DNA of 64,000 nt from Lingula anatina (Eukaryota; Brachiopoda; Lingulata; Lingulida; Lingulidae). The stretch spans positions 231,481 to 295,480 of the forward strand of contig NW_019774525.1 in NCBI RefSeq assembly GCF_001039355.2, given 5' to 3'. Position 1 is the first letter of the stretch. Each line of letters opens with the position of its first letter. The translations under genes were made by a program, and so were the position numbers. This document shows, piece by piece, positions 1-10,730 of this stretch. The notes under the pieces were generated by a model that searched no databases, was not told the origin of the DNA, and saw only the letters and a program-made list of their open reading frames with translations.

Positions 1-229
1 TTGATAAACAGGCTATAGTAGTGAGAGGAGAGTCGGGATAGGGAATCTACACAGATCTTAAGACACACAGGTTCACATCTTTTACCGCATATTGAGACCA
101 CTTTCTTCTGCATTTCATACCATGTGAAAACTGTTTTACAGAAAGGTAAGCTTAGTTTTTCTAAATATTTTATGCCTATGCCTTGCTTGATATTAGCGCA
201 GTCGGGCAACCCGTGTTCTGCATGCGTGG

Positions 230-241
230 TGTGTGTGTGTT

Positions 242-298
<57 letters not shown>

Positions 299-300
299 AA
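230..300. repeat. GT/GA microsatellite
   Basis: A GT-rich run passes directly into an almost pure GA run. An ORF across it translates to an alternating Glu-Arg repeat and is not a gene. Confidence 0.9.
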
Positions 301-700
301 AGGGATTTGTTATTTAATGGCTTATTGGAAAGGAAATGGAGGGTTATACTCGCTTTATTAGCGTGTAGGACAAGTGTTTGAAGGTAAGGAGACAGTAAGA
401 ACTGTGGGCGATTTTAAATAATATGTGTTTTCTGCAAGGTCAAAGATTAATGAAGTTCAAAGTACACAATGGTGTTGTAAAATCCACACCTTTTTATTTT
501 TATGAAGTTCATTTAAAATTCAAATAATGGTTCCCTTCTGTGCAGTATTGAACTTCTCAGTGTTAACGGCCGAGAACTAATCGAGATTTTTAAAAAATAC
601 AAAAAAAGAAAAGGGCTTACTGCAGCAACTGCGTCAGCGAGGATGATTTAACATCACGTACGATGTGTTGAGGGAACTGAAGATAACCAGAACCGTTTAA

Positions 701-724
701 CAAAAAAAAAAAAAAAAAAAAAAA
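701..724. repeat. poly-A tract
   Basis: About 24 consecutive A, flanked by A-rich sequence. No LINE or SINE body could be recognised beside it. Confidence 0.9.
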
Positions 725-802
725 GGCAGAAAAAACACCATCGCAGACGGAAACGCGTAAATAACCTACTTTAGGACAGAACACAGGAAAAAATATAATT
801 TG

Positions 803-844
803 CACATATATCTCATGGAGTAAACTACATGAGATATATATGTG
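803..844. repeat. short perfect inverted repeat (hairpin)
   Basis: The arm cacatatatctcatg at 803-817 pairs with catgagatatatatgtg at 828-844, leaving a 10-base loop; the only irregularity is one extra TA. The stem is about 15-17 bp, too short for a normal pre-miRNA. Confidence 0.8.
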
Positions 845-982
845 TGTAATGTGTGTACGTAGAATGAAGACCAGCATCGGTTCAGTGGTCTCTGGATGTA
901 TCACGTGACCCGGGACGTCAATCAAAACCTGTCGGGACTCCAGAGTTGTGGAGAGGGGCCCTGTGATGGCAGTAGTGTGTGC

Positions 983-1026
983 TGGGGAGGGGGGGTGTAT
1001 TGGCGGGGGTGAGGGGGGGGTGGGGG
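983..1026 (+). other. G-rich tract with quadruplex potential
   Basis: At least five runs of four or more G are separated by short loops. This meets the usual four-G-run pattern for an intramolecular quadruplex on the + strand. It lies about 4.3 kb upstream of the Sprouty start codon. Confidence 0.6.
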
Positions 1027-4000
1027 TACTGCACTGTAAATTTGGGAAATAATTACATAGAGCGTCATTCTTTGAATGTGTGGCGCTCACGATAAAAGAT
1101 GGGAAGCACTTGGTTTCGGGTTGGGAGCGCCCCCTCTCCTCCAAAAGTTACCGATGAAGGTCGCCAGTATGCGTCTTTCCAGTGTGGGTCGGTTGGTAGT
1201 TATCAATGAAGGAATAAAGAGGCAATTTAAAGTTTTCACTTTTTGGCCTACTAATGTGTTTGACAGTTAAGAGGGTGTGATATCGTGGTGAATGTCAGGT
1301 AAGAGACGGGAGGAGGACGGAAATTATAGGAACCATGCTTATGGAGATGGGGGCGGGTTTTGTTGAGTAGTAGTCAGATTGTTGCGTCAGGGTGAACATC
1401 TCATCTCAGATGGAGTGGTAAAAAATAGAGACATTGAATCTTGGCAATCGTATTATATGACCAGTATTTTGTATAAAAACAATTATAAAAGCTACAAAGT
1501 TAAAGTTGGGTGAAAAGTTTGGAAAATATTACTCTTTCAGATCAAGTGACCAGTCTCAAATTTAGCACAGCAAACAGTCGGCTCGAGGTCATAAATCAAC
1601 ATTTCCTCAACATCTTAACATTTTCTTTGAGGAAAACATCAACTCGTTATGTATATTTTGGTCATTGAAAGCGTGTGGACAAAGCTGGTCAGTCTGAGGG
1701 TCAATATTGACCAAACATACCCACGGCAAACAGTTATTACCAGGCACTCTCTGCCTGTGAGCTCTCTTGATGATTATGTCTCTTGTATAGAAATATGTGT
1801 AAAACAGAAGCTGTTTCAAATATATGGTCAGAATTGGACTGATCCTAGGACCTAAGCCGATCTTTTTTCTTTCCCTCCCTCCCTTCCTCTCTCCATCTCT
1901 CTCTCATTCTCTCTCGTGTCGCACCAAACGCAATGGTAACCCACGCTGCCCATCAGTTGAGGGGGGATGGAAAGGCAACATGGAAGAAGTTCACGTCCAG
2001 CAGCCTATTAAGAAAAACTGTTAAGAAATGTGAATTTTTGTACTGGTATAAAACCGATCGGAATCAAACCATTTCTCCGTTTCTTAAGAAAAAAAAATTA
2101 AACAAAACGTCAGATGTGCATCCAGCGTTCTTCTTCACCTGTTTTCTGAATGGGTGTATTTTTAGTTGCACACCTGGTTTGTTCGTCGAATTTCCGTGTT
2201 ATACGAATAGACCGTTCTAGAGCACATTGACCAGGTTACCAAGGTTTGGAATGTCCACGGTCGACGAACGCAATGAAGATCCTTAATAGGCAGTACGAGT
2301 GACCTATGCTCGAGGGAAACGCGCTGCGATCAGTAAATCACATTTGCGATGCTAAAAATACCATCTTCGGTTTGTAAGTTGTCTCACAGATACGAGAAAC
2401 TTGCTGTAGAATAGTTCGTATGGTTTCTTTTGTTCCATTTTTCTTATGATTAATTTGGCTTTCTGGTTTTTCCTGCTATTTGTTTTCTCTAGATCTCCTA
2501 CGAAAATTAATGGCTCGACCCAAAATGAATATAATTACAAAATTTTGAATTATGAAAAATTAGAATGAAAAGAAATGGATAATGACAGTCTAAACAAAAT
2601 TGTAACTGATAAGTTTTGATATGAAAAAAAAAAAAGAATTAAAAGTTTGAAAGCGAATCCAATATTTCTTATGTGCAAATGTTGATTGTAAATTGATTGA
2701 ATTCGCAATACCTGTATATTTTCTGGACCCACTGGTCATTTGGGCTGTCCGTCTATAATATTTGAAGAAAACAAACATCAGGACACACGTCAGACACTAA
2801 ACCACTGAAAAAAATGCCAGTAGACGTAGTGTTGTGTTTGAATGAGTGGCCTAAGCAGGAAAGAAGTATAGCTTATCTCGGAACCGGAGCATGAGCAGCT
2901 CAATCGAGCAAATCTCCCGGCTGCTTGAATGAGAGCCGTTGGTCTCGGCGGACATGCTAAAATAGAGAGGTAAATGATGACTTGTTATTTCATTCATTCA
3001 TCCATTCTCCAAGCTAAGCTGCAGCTAGTTCCGTCTGTTATTATTATTTTCTGTGATTTAATAGTCCGTGAGACATACCGCAATATATCAATGATAAATG
3101 TTCTCTAACCTTTAAATCACTGTGAACAGATGATTTAAAATGAAAAGAAGGGGGCGTGGTTTAGAAAAATATATAACATTTTTTTACGCAGAATTTACAA
3201 AGCGATGTCGAATAGTTACATCACATTCACATTATTTGACCTCCACGGAATGTAACAATTAGCTACAATGTATGCTGACATCACTAGGAACAGATGAGGG
3301 TGGCAGCAGTGCGATATTCTCACGCATCTTGACGCGAGTCGAGATCTCGATGACCCCCTGCTTCACCCTTGACAATCTTCAATCTCCCCCACTCTCCAGG
3401 TGTCCCATTCATTAATGCGCCCATGTGCCGTGAAGCGTAAAGCTGGAGGAAAATTAAAACCCACCTAAGGTTTGACAAGTGGGACCCTTATAGTAAATAC
3501 GGTCACTGCCACAGGTAGATTTTAAGACCAGGTGTTACAGAGGTGCGTTACTTGAAGCCATCAGTTTATTGACAAGGTTAGGTAGTGACCTATCTTGACT
3601 GAGTTACCATCCTTAACAGTAGTGGCTTCACTCGACACGCATGCAAACCGCCGGTAGTTGGAAGTCCGTGTAGAAAAGCATGGTTTCCCTTGACGAAGCC
3701 ACTGGCGCACAACTGGATTTCCCGTGGCAGTGAAACCGCAACATTAGGTAAGCGACGTGTTGAATACACTCCCGTGGTTTCGCTTCACACTATTTGGCCG
3801 ATGAATCATGTTATTTGGGTGACCAGTGCAGTAAACCATTAAAAATCACACGGACATTTAAATAGGAAATTATTCTCTCTCTTTCTACTATATGGTTGTG
3901 CTTAAAATGACGCGAATTCATCGTTACGAAATGGCTTATTAATTTTGATGAAAAAAGGTAAGTTGGTTTTGTTTCATAATTTCTGACAGGAACTCTATTA

Positions 4001-4763
4001 GTGGATAATTATTGCTATTTGACCAAACTGGTGTTGACGGGCTATGTGCGCTCTCATGAAATGTACTCATTTGCGTTTCATCAGAATGTTAATTACTCGA
4101 TGAACGCAACCATGAATGAATACCTAAGGTGTGCTTTTCAGGGGTGCTTTTATGTCAAAATGTGCCATTTTATTAAACTTGATATTAAACAAATACTAAA
4201 ACAGTAAATAACTTTGAGTAAACGCTTTAAAACTATAGACTTTTGGCGGGAGTATGGACAGTCTACGCTTTCATTGATCCTTTTTGTTCTTTTGTTTGCG
4301 CAGTAAGTCACGTGCCTTCTGAGCCAGTCGATCTTTTAACCGCGAGAGGGAAGTAGATAAATTAGAGCATCAGAATATCAGCGGCACATGGCACGCTCAT
4401 TTTTTATCAAAACCCACTTCCTATGGAATTGGGGCATTCTATCTCATTCAAATCGAGCAATCAATAAATCTTCGTAGAATTTCGTGTCTAACTACCATAA
4501 ACCTGGTACATGACGGCTAATTGGTTGAAATGTACAACAACCTGTGTCCCCTTTTCACTGAATAAACATGGTCCGGAAGCTCTGTAGGGAGGTCATTTCT
4601 GGTGTCAGGTTTCGTCCATATATGGAGACTAATGCAAGTAGGCGGTTTCAGACAGTAAAGCCAGAACTGACTTAACGCTCGTCGAACGGTCCAATACACT
4701 ACGGATTTACAAAACATGTATTAGGACTATGGAGCTTGAGAATTATAGGACGTTATTATAAAG

Positions 4764-4769
4764 GTAAGA
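4764..4769 (+). other. candidate 5' splice donor of the Sprouty leader exon
   Basis: AAG|GTAAGA is a near-perfect donor and would give an intron of about 590 bases to the acceptor at 5354. Rivals at 3958 (AAG|GTAAGT) and 4822 (GAG|GTGAGC) are about as good, so this is one of several options. Confidence 0.3.
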
Positions 4770-4779
4770 TGAACTCGTT

Positions 4780-5340
4780 TTAGTAGAGAAACATTAATTT
4801 AGCACTGGTGTTCGCTTGGAGGTGAGCTCGAGCTCTCCATTCATAAATGCGGAATAGCCTCATTGAATCAATCTGAAAACAAACCGTCAGAGCACACGTT
4901 TAAACTAGGTTAACCCCCTCTTGATAGATCACCACACCGGTAGGTTATCTGAATGTTTGGACAGGGTGATAGCTGTGTAGAGGACGGTGTTTGAGGCACA
5001 ACGTGGCCTGTGTGACTGTCTTACGGAACGAGCGGATTTCTTTCCTTCAGGCTTTAGTTTACGCCGGCCGTTTCACTCCCGTGTTAACCCTCCCCATTTC
5101 CTGCCATACTTGTGTTCGTGTTTGAGTAATCTACGGAGGGCTGTCAGTTGGTACATCCGTTCTCAGTGCGTTTGCCAACCAGATGGTCAGATCCAAGCCT
5201 GGGATATCCGGCCTCCGTATCGCCGAGATGAAGAACACACCGAGCATCATGGCTGCGGCGAAAGTTTGCGTAGTGGCTGTCGACGCGCTCGATACATTGT
5301 AACTTTTCATTTAAATACCCCAATTGAAACTTTGTTATTT
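4780..5340. promoter_or_regulatory. CpG-rich segment just upstream of the Sprouty coding exon
   Basis: By hand count there are about 31 CpG in roughly 540 bases at 4801-5340, close to the random expectation for its base composition. A comparable stretch at 18001-18540 has about 7. This is what an unmethylated promoter or leader-exon region looks like in an animal genome with CpG depletion elsewhere. A 165-codon open frame starting at 4987 crosses the splice acceptor and runs out of frame over the Sprouty gene, so I do not treat it as a gene. Confidence 0.4.
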
Positions 5341-5354
5341 TATATGACTTTTAG
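5330..5354 (+). other. spry: 3' splice site of a 5' UTR intron upstream of Sprouty
   Basis: A T-rich tract ends in gacttttag at 5346-5354, just before the start codon at 5363. This implies a non-coding first exon upstream joined to the single coding exon, the arrangement known for many Sprouty genes. The matching donor cannot be fixed. Good candidates are AAG|GTAAGT at 3958, AAG|GTAAGA at 4764 and GAG|GTGAGC at 4822 (position of the GT). RNA reads would decide. Confidence 0.6.
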
Positions 5355-5362
5355 GTTTGTCA

Positions 5363-6265
5363 ATGGAGCAGTCCGAGCAACATGGAACACGCAGAATAAG
5401 TGCCGAGGCTGCAAGTCGGTTGGCAAAGCAGCAGGAAACCCCGCCTCCTTTGCCGACACGGCCGGGACGGGCACAGAGGACTAGCCCCGTGTGTGGACGG
5501 AATGTCGTTAGTATTGACAGAATACAGCCCTCGAGGGCAATGAACAACTATGTGGGCCTGCCTCCCCCACCGAGGCCGCCACCTCCTAAGAAAAAGGAGT
5601 CAGACGTGCAAAATTTAGACAAAACTACAGGTGCCCCCACCACCTCTCTTTCTACAGTTGAACAGAACAGACTGAACCGGACTAAAGAGGTAGAACTAAA
5701 GCGTCAGCAACAACAGTTTCAGCCTGACGACCATCCTGTTATTGTGACACAACCACAGACAGCAAAGGAAGGGTTGCAAATTACCATCGACCCAGAACTG
5801 ACGGAGAATCACAATAGTTCAATAATTTGTCCGCGTTGTCAGAAGTGCAGATGCCGGAGATGTGTTGAAGGTCCCTCAGAATTACCTTCAAGGTGGATTT
5901 GTAATGGCAAACAAGAGTGTTCAGCAAATTGTATTGTGGACAGAGTCAGCTGTCTGTGCTGTATTCAAGGACTGTTTTATCACTGTTACAAGGATAGAGA
6001 ACAAGACCTAGAGGTCTCTGCCTCGGACGATCCGTGTGCATGCTGTGAGAGGCCACACTGTTTTAAACGCTGGTCTACGATGGCTGCATTATCGGTGTGC
6101 CTGCCATGTCTGTGTCTGTACTTCCCTCTCAAGGGATGTGTCGCGCTTTGCACGTGTTGCTACAACCGCTCCAAAAGGACTGGGTGCACATGTAAAGCGG
6201 AGGAGCGCCCCACAGACAGTGCTCTTAAGGGTTTATTGATCGAGTCAGAGAGTTCGAGTGCGTGA
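5363..6265 (+). CDS. spry: Sprouty family protein (inhibitor of receptor tyrosine kinase / Ras-ERK signalling)
   Basis: Sprouty proteins are cytosolic and membrane-recruited feedback inhibitors of FGF/EGF receptor signalling upstream of ERK (family knowledge). The 300-residue product has a Cys-rich C-terminal Sprouty domain at about residues 156-277 with 25 cysteines. It opens with CPRCQKCRCRRC, continues with a GLFYHC block (residues 203-208), then a WS/CLPC/FPLKGC block, and ends near GCTCK. The disordered N-terminal half carries the conserved signalling tyrosine, Tyr63, in the context NNYVGLP. This matches the N-x-Y-x-x-x-P pattern bound by Cbl in vertebrate Sproutys, but lacks Ser/Thr at +1. 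It also has a PxxPxR motif (PPLPTR, residues 28-33) and a Pro-rich stretch at 66-75. There is no EVH1 domain, so it is not Spred. The length matches vertebrate Sproutys (about 290-320). The ATG at 5363 was chosen because it lies 8 bases after a 3' splice site; the in-frame TTG at 5357 is not a plausible animal start. The whole coding region is in one exon, as is usual for the family. The paralogue is not determined. Confidence 0.96.
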   Translation: MEQSEQHGTRRISAEAASRLAKQQETPPPLPTRPGRAQRTSPVCGRNVVSIDRIQPSRAMNNYVGLPPPPRPPPPKKKESDVQNLDKTTGAPTTSLSTVEQNRLNRTKEVELKRQQQQFQPDDHPVIVTQPQTAKEGLQITIDPELTENHNSSIICPRCQKCRCRRCVEGPSELPSRWICNGKQECSANCIVDRVSCLCCIQGLFYHCYKDREQDLEVSASDDPCACCERPHCFKRWSTMAALSVCLPCLCLYFPLKGCVALCTCCYNRSKRTGCTCKAEERPTDSALKGLLIESESSSA

Positions 6266-7390
6266 TAGTGGAGCCATGAGTGTGATGATGGAGAGGACAT
6301 GATTTTTGACGGCATTGTTACTTTTACTACCTGAAATCCTACGGATGTGGAGAACTACGTTGGATTGTTCGATGTTTCAACAATTTTACAAAATTGTGGA
6401 TTTATATGCCATATTGAAAAAGTATGGATCCCCATTTCTCTTTATTACACCTTCCGTGTCCAACTAACAAGGATTATTAAATATTGGATTATTATTATAC
6501 TTCGTACTGTGATCAACTGTAACTTAGACATATGGAACCTTACGGCAGGTGACTTGTATTGTTACCATGGTTACGACACTGTTCTGTTTGGACGGTGGAG
6601 CTACAGGACTGCAGTTGTAAAACACTTCACTGTCACCCTGCAGTCAGGCATGGAGGTAAAATTTGTCCTAGTTGTTTAAGAGATGTAGTTGCAAATATAT
6701 TTTTCCTACTACCACGTTGACTTGCCATCTTTTAAACAGCAGAATGGATTAAAATATGGTCATGTTGGGTGCAAGAGGCGTACTGTAATGTTACAAATAT
6801 GGAGGCTCATTTTGATGTTTGGACGATGGCAAGTTACTTAGTCTTTAAAAGCTCACTTAGAAGAACCCAGTGTATATGTTACTACAAATCACTGCCATTT
6901 GTTTGGTTAAAGAAAACTATTATTTTCTAAGATAAAAAAGTTAAACAAAAAAAGAAAAAAAATCAGAAAAAGTATCATGATGTAAAATGCAAGTTGTTGA
7001 TGATTGTTGATATAAATGTTATGTATATCACATTGTACAGAAATTACATTGTTAGTGTATATAGATTTACTCTAAGCAGTAAAAGCTATTTGTTATAGAG
7101 CTAAAATTCTAAGTCATTTGCCTTAGAGTATTTGCTATAAAGGCGGGCAGATGTTCCAGTTTTAGTTTTGCAACCAAATGTGCCCATCACGTTTTGTGTA
7201 CATAACTCCCTCGGTCTGATACAGTATTTATTGGTTCACAAACAATATCTCAACATTCATGTGCATATGAATTATTTTATATAAAAATCCAGACTATTTA
7301 TTTGTTGAAATGCCAGTGGTATTTACTAGAGTACAAAGAGAAAAAGAAAGAGTACCACTCATGGAATAAAAGAATATGCCTAATCAAAAA
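6266..7390 (+). other. spry: probable Sprouty 3' UTR with AU-rich and Pumilio-type elements
   Basis: After the TGA at 6263-6265 the sequence becomes AT-rich without coding character. AUUUA pentamers occur near 7068, 7228, 7297-7301 (ATTTATTT) and 7322. TGTATATA at 7056-7063 and TGTACATA at 7197-7204 match the Pumilio consensus TGTANATA. An AATAAA lies at 7365-7370 and would set a UTR of about 1.1 kb. Such elements suit an unstable, quickly induced transcript, which is what Sprouty messages are in other animals. This role is inferred; the limits of the UTR are not visible in the sequence. Confidence 0.5.
7365..7370 (+). terminator. spry: AATAAA polyadenylation signal, candidate end of Sprouty transcript
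   Basis: A canonical AATAAA hexamer lies about 1.1 kb after the stop codon, at the end of the AU-rich stretch. Earlier ATTAAA variants occur near 6476 and 6747, so shorter isoforms are possible. Confidence 0.45.
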
Positions 7391-10300
7391 ATCTGTAGAG
7401 TTTGACTGAATCAATGACATAGATTGATATTCATTGTTTATTATGATCCACAACTCGCGGATTCATTCATTCATTCATAAAATTGATTCATTTTCCATGC
7501 CTGCTTCATATTTGGCAAATTTGGAAGCAGCTGTACAGAAAAAAATCTGAACATTGGATTAAACTTTGAAATGCAGACAACTACGCTTGAGAAACTGAAG
7601 GAAATTTCACTAGGGTGAATCATCACTTTGGGGAACAACTTGTTGAAACAATCACATAAGGAAAGCCGAAAAACCTGGGGAAAATACTAGCAAGTGCTTT
7701 GCTTTAAAAGAGATTTTATCAGGTTAGTTAAGAGAGTTAAGTTAGTTGGGAGAAATGGTTTAGATTTTAAAAGCATCAGGCCGTTGCATTGTTTTATAGC
7801 TTGTGAAGTTGCAGGTTCTCACAGCCTAGGCTGTAATTTGGACCAGAGGAAGGCCAACTGTGCTGGCTGGGACCTGATAAGTCCCACATGTTATACCAGT
7901 GAGCCTGCTTCCTGTCCATTACCAGCTTCCCTCCTCATAAGTCATACATGGCCAGGGCACTTGATGACAGTGTTTGGGGGCCCAGCTGAGGGGATACACA
8001 TGGGGAAAGTGCTGTTATGCATGTTTAGGGCTTTGGGGATGACTATCAAAGCCATAGACCTGATAGATGGATGAGGGAGAAGGAAAGTGCATTAACTTGT
8101 AGAGGAAGAATCTACCAAGGCTGTTTTCTCAGGTTTTCAGAAGGATGTTGGTGCTCCTTGTAAATTGCATAATCTGAGTCTCAGCACTAATATATTACTT
8201 TGACCTGTGATTTAACACTTGTACCAAAAGGTAGATTTTTGTTCACAAACAGCTTAATGAGCAATGAATGGAAAACATAATTGTGGTTAGTTACATAAAA
8301 GCCGAGCATGAGAAAGTTTTTAGCAGATAAGGTAGGGTTATGGTACACATAACCTGTGCAGATGCACTGTGGTGGTGTTCATTTCAGAGTGTACTCGGTG
8401 CTTTAGGAATATAATTCTGTATGTTATATCTGTCTATGATTGCTGTTACAGTTAAATATATCCCTCATATTGAATTATGGACTTGGATTGTAATCAAAGT
8501 GCAGGATAGAGACCTGGTAATACTCATACTAAACACCCCACCAGCGTCCAAGGTGGCCTCTCTAATGCCTTGGTTTTATCAGAGCAAAAAGTATCTTGGT
8601 GTTTGTGTAGGCCAGTGTTAACAGTAGTAAATATATATAGGGGGTCAGAGGAAACTCAAGTGCGTACAAGACGAGATAGGCCGCCTCTTAACGTCACTCC
8701 TCCACTGGGGTTGCTTGTTATATCAGGTGGCTTATCAGTGAGATGTATTTTAGGGCAAAAAATTGTACCTAAGTAGGGTTCAGATAGCCAGGATTGAAAG
8801 CCAAGAGAGAGGATATCTTGTAATGCTGTATTGGTTGTATAGTGATGGGAGTTGGTTATGAATTGGGCCAGGAAAGAGGACTAAATAACATGGAAACTAC
8901 AGGATGTGAAAACTATATTTACCTTACTCTGGAGGGTTTGCTGTGTTGTTGTCATTGAGAGTTAAACTTAGGCTGAAGAAAGATCTGTTGAAATGTCATC
9001 TGTCTGTTAGACAGGATCAGATACATGTAAAATTTAAACATAAACTGGCTTTATTCAATGGTCACATTCTGCCGGGGAGACTTAATTTGACATATTATTC
9101 AGATGTAATGATAAAAAAGAGCCACATAGTAAAAGATCAATACTTTAACCTAACATATGTGAAAGTAGTAATGAGTATTATGTAGAAGGGGATTTTAAGT
9201 TGTGTGACTGCACAGATGTGTATGTGTAAATTCACTCTGCCTGAGGGCTGAGACTTTCTCAACAGGAAGGGGAGAGGGCATGACATCGGGTTCCTACCAG
9301 CCTCCAGATAATGCCTGTCACTTTATGACCTCATGCTGATCATAAAGGAACAAAATTGACATCATTATCATAATGACGGAGGCTTCTTCATACTGCTCAT
9401 GGAAAGATCTTGGTTTACTGGTTTTTTGAGGGTTTTCTTTGCTGATTTTAGTTCAGTGTAATTTACCTTACTTTAATAGGTGGCTGGTTAATGCCACTAT
9501 TTACATTCCATGGGAATTGTAAAATAGATCTCTCCCATCTCAATAAATTTCATGTATACACTTCATTGATATGGGTATTGAATTTACAGTACAACTACCA
9601 AAAACTATATGTTGACATTATTTTAGGTAATTTAAGAGAGTTATTTCAGGTCTTGTGTTATACATGTAGTATGATGGAGTGTGAGCCATCAAGGTCACCA
9701 TCGAAGGTGACGTTAATGTTGTTGTCGTCAGGTGAGAGGATGTGGCAGTGCAAGGAGGGCGACAATGTCTCCACACCACGAAAACAAGTCAAGATCTAGC
9801 ACAAATCTAATAGCATAAGCTTTCATTGCAGTTATTTTACTTTCTGATTAACCTGGCCCAACTGTTGAGCATTATGGCATAGGCCAGTAATTGAACCCCG
9901 GTTACATAATGTTCCCTTTTCCTCTGTGCTTTACAGTGCCTTCAAATCATATTATCCTCAGCATGGGTTAGCCTGCATTGTTAGGTAGCGTTTACACACA
10001 ACCAACCTGGTCTGAGCAGTGCCAACCAAGTTGGTACATGGTTGGTCCGAGAGGCAAAAAATATGTAGATTGCATCATCTCATATTACACATGGCTAGTT
10101 AGGTCAAGATGCAGTAATGGTCAATAGTTATCTGCCTTGGAGTGGTCAAATCGCTGTTCAACATTCACGATGAGAGTAAATATGTGTGTGTAAACCTGTC
10201 TTACCCCTCCACAGGGATATTTAATGTATAAGTTCTAGGGAGAGATCTGCAGATCAAAAGCCAGGCCAAAGTGGCAGCAAGTTTGCTTAGGGAATCTAAT

Positions 10301-10622
10301 TTTAGCTTGGCCATACTGCTGTGTGGGATTTTTCACTCCAGTCCAAATGTATGTAAACTCAGTAGGAAACTGTGTTGATTTGAAATTACATTTGGAATTA
10401 GTGTTAGTTAGGAATATTTTTCCATGCTGCAGTTTTCTTTGTAAGGCAGTTGGTGAAGCCATGCGTATTGGGTTTTTTTAATTCAACTGTATAAAATGAA
10501 ACTAAAGTAACTGCACTGCTGTATTAATTAATTAGTGCCTGGTTTAGGACAACACTCAGGAATGTTAAAAATTCTCATCACATGTAAACATTTTGAGAAT
10601 TCAGTGCTACGTAAATCTACAA

Positions 10623-10730
10623 GAGCCATTAAGATTAGTATGCGACCCCCCACCTGAGCCCTCATTAATAGGGCTACACAAGCCATTAGGATTAGTATGC
10701 ATCCCCCCACCTGAGCCCTCGTTAATATCA
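10623..10730. repeat. 57-bp tandem duplication
   Basis: Two direct copies with a period of 57 bases (attagtatgc at 10634 and again at 10691), both containing a ccccccacctgagccctc block. They differ at a few positions, so the duplication is not brand new. Confidence 0.85.

Larger units (their letters stand above)
1..4750. other. upstream non-coding region of Sprouty, CpG-retaining
   Basis: No ORF here has a recognisable product. The longer open frames are low-complexity (a GA-repeat frame at 124-381, a C/T-rich frame at 1824-2024) or unsupported. The stretch contains strong donor-like sites at 146, 384 and 3958, a GT/GA microsatellite, a T/A tract, a hairpin at 803-844 and a G-rich tract at 983-1026. 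CpG is clearly more frequent than in the rest of the window. It probably holds promoter and leader-exon sequence for the Sprouty gene, but I see no convincing TATA box or start site. Confidence 0.5.

Noticed and set aside
124-381. 85-codon open frame with Arg-Glu repeats
   Set aside because: Produced by a GT/GA microsatellite.
4987-5484. 165-codon open frame overlapping the start of Sprouty
   Set aside because: It crosses a good 3' splice site and continues out of frame over the Sprouty coding region; no family resemblance.
6347-6679. 110-codon open frame after Sprouty containing ENYVGL, similar to the NNYVGL motif of the gene
   Set aside because: It lies in the probable 3' UTR and the six-residue likeness is the only match; the rest is AT-driven sequence. 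Treated as coincidence.
9885-9910. B-box-like ggttcaatta on the minus strand
   Set aside because: The last bases do not fit and no A box is present.
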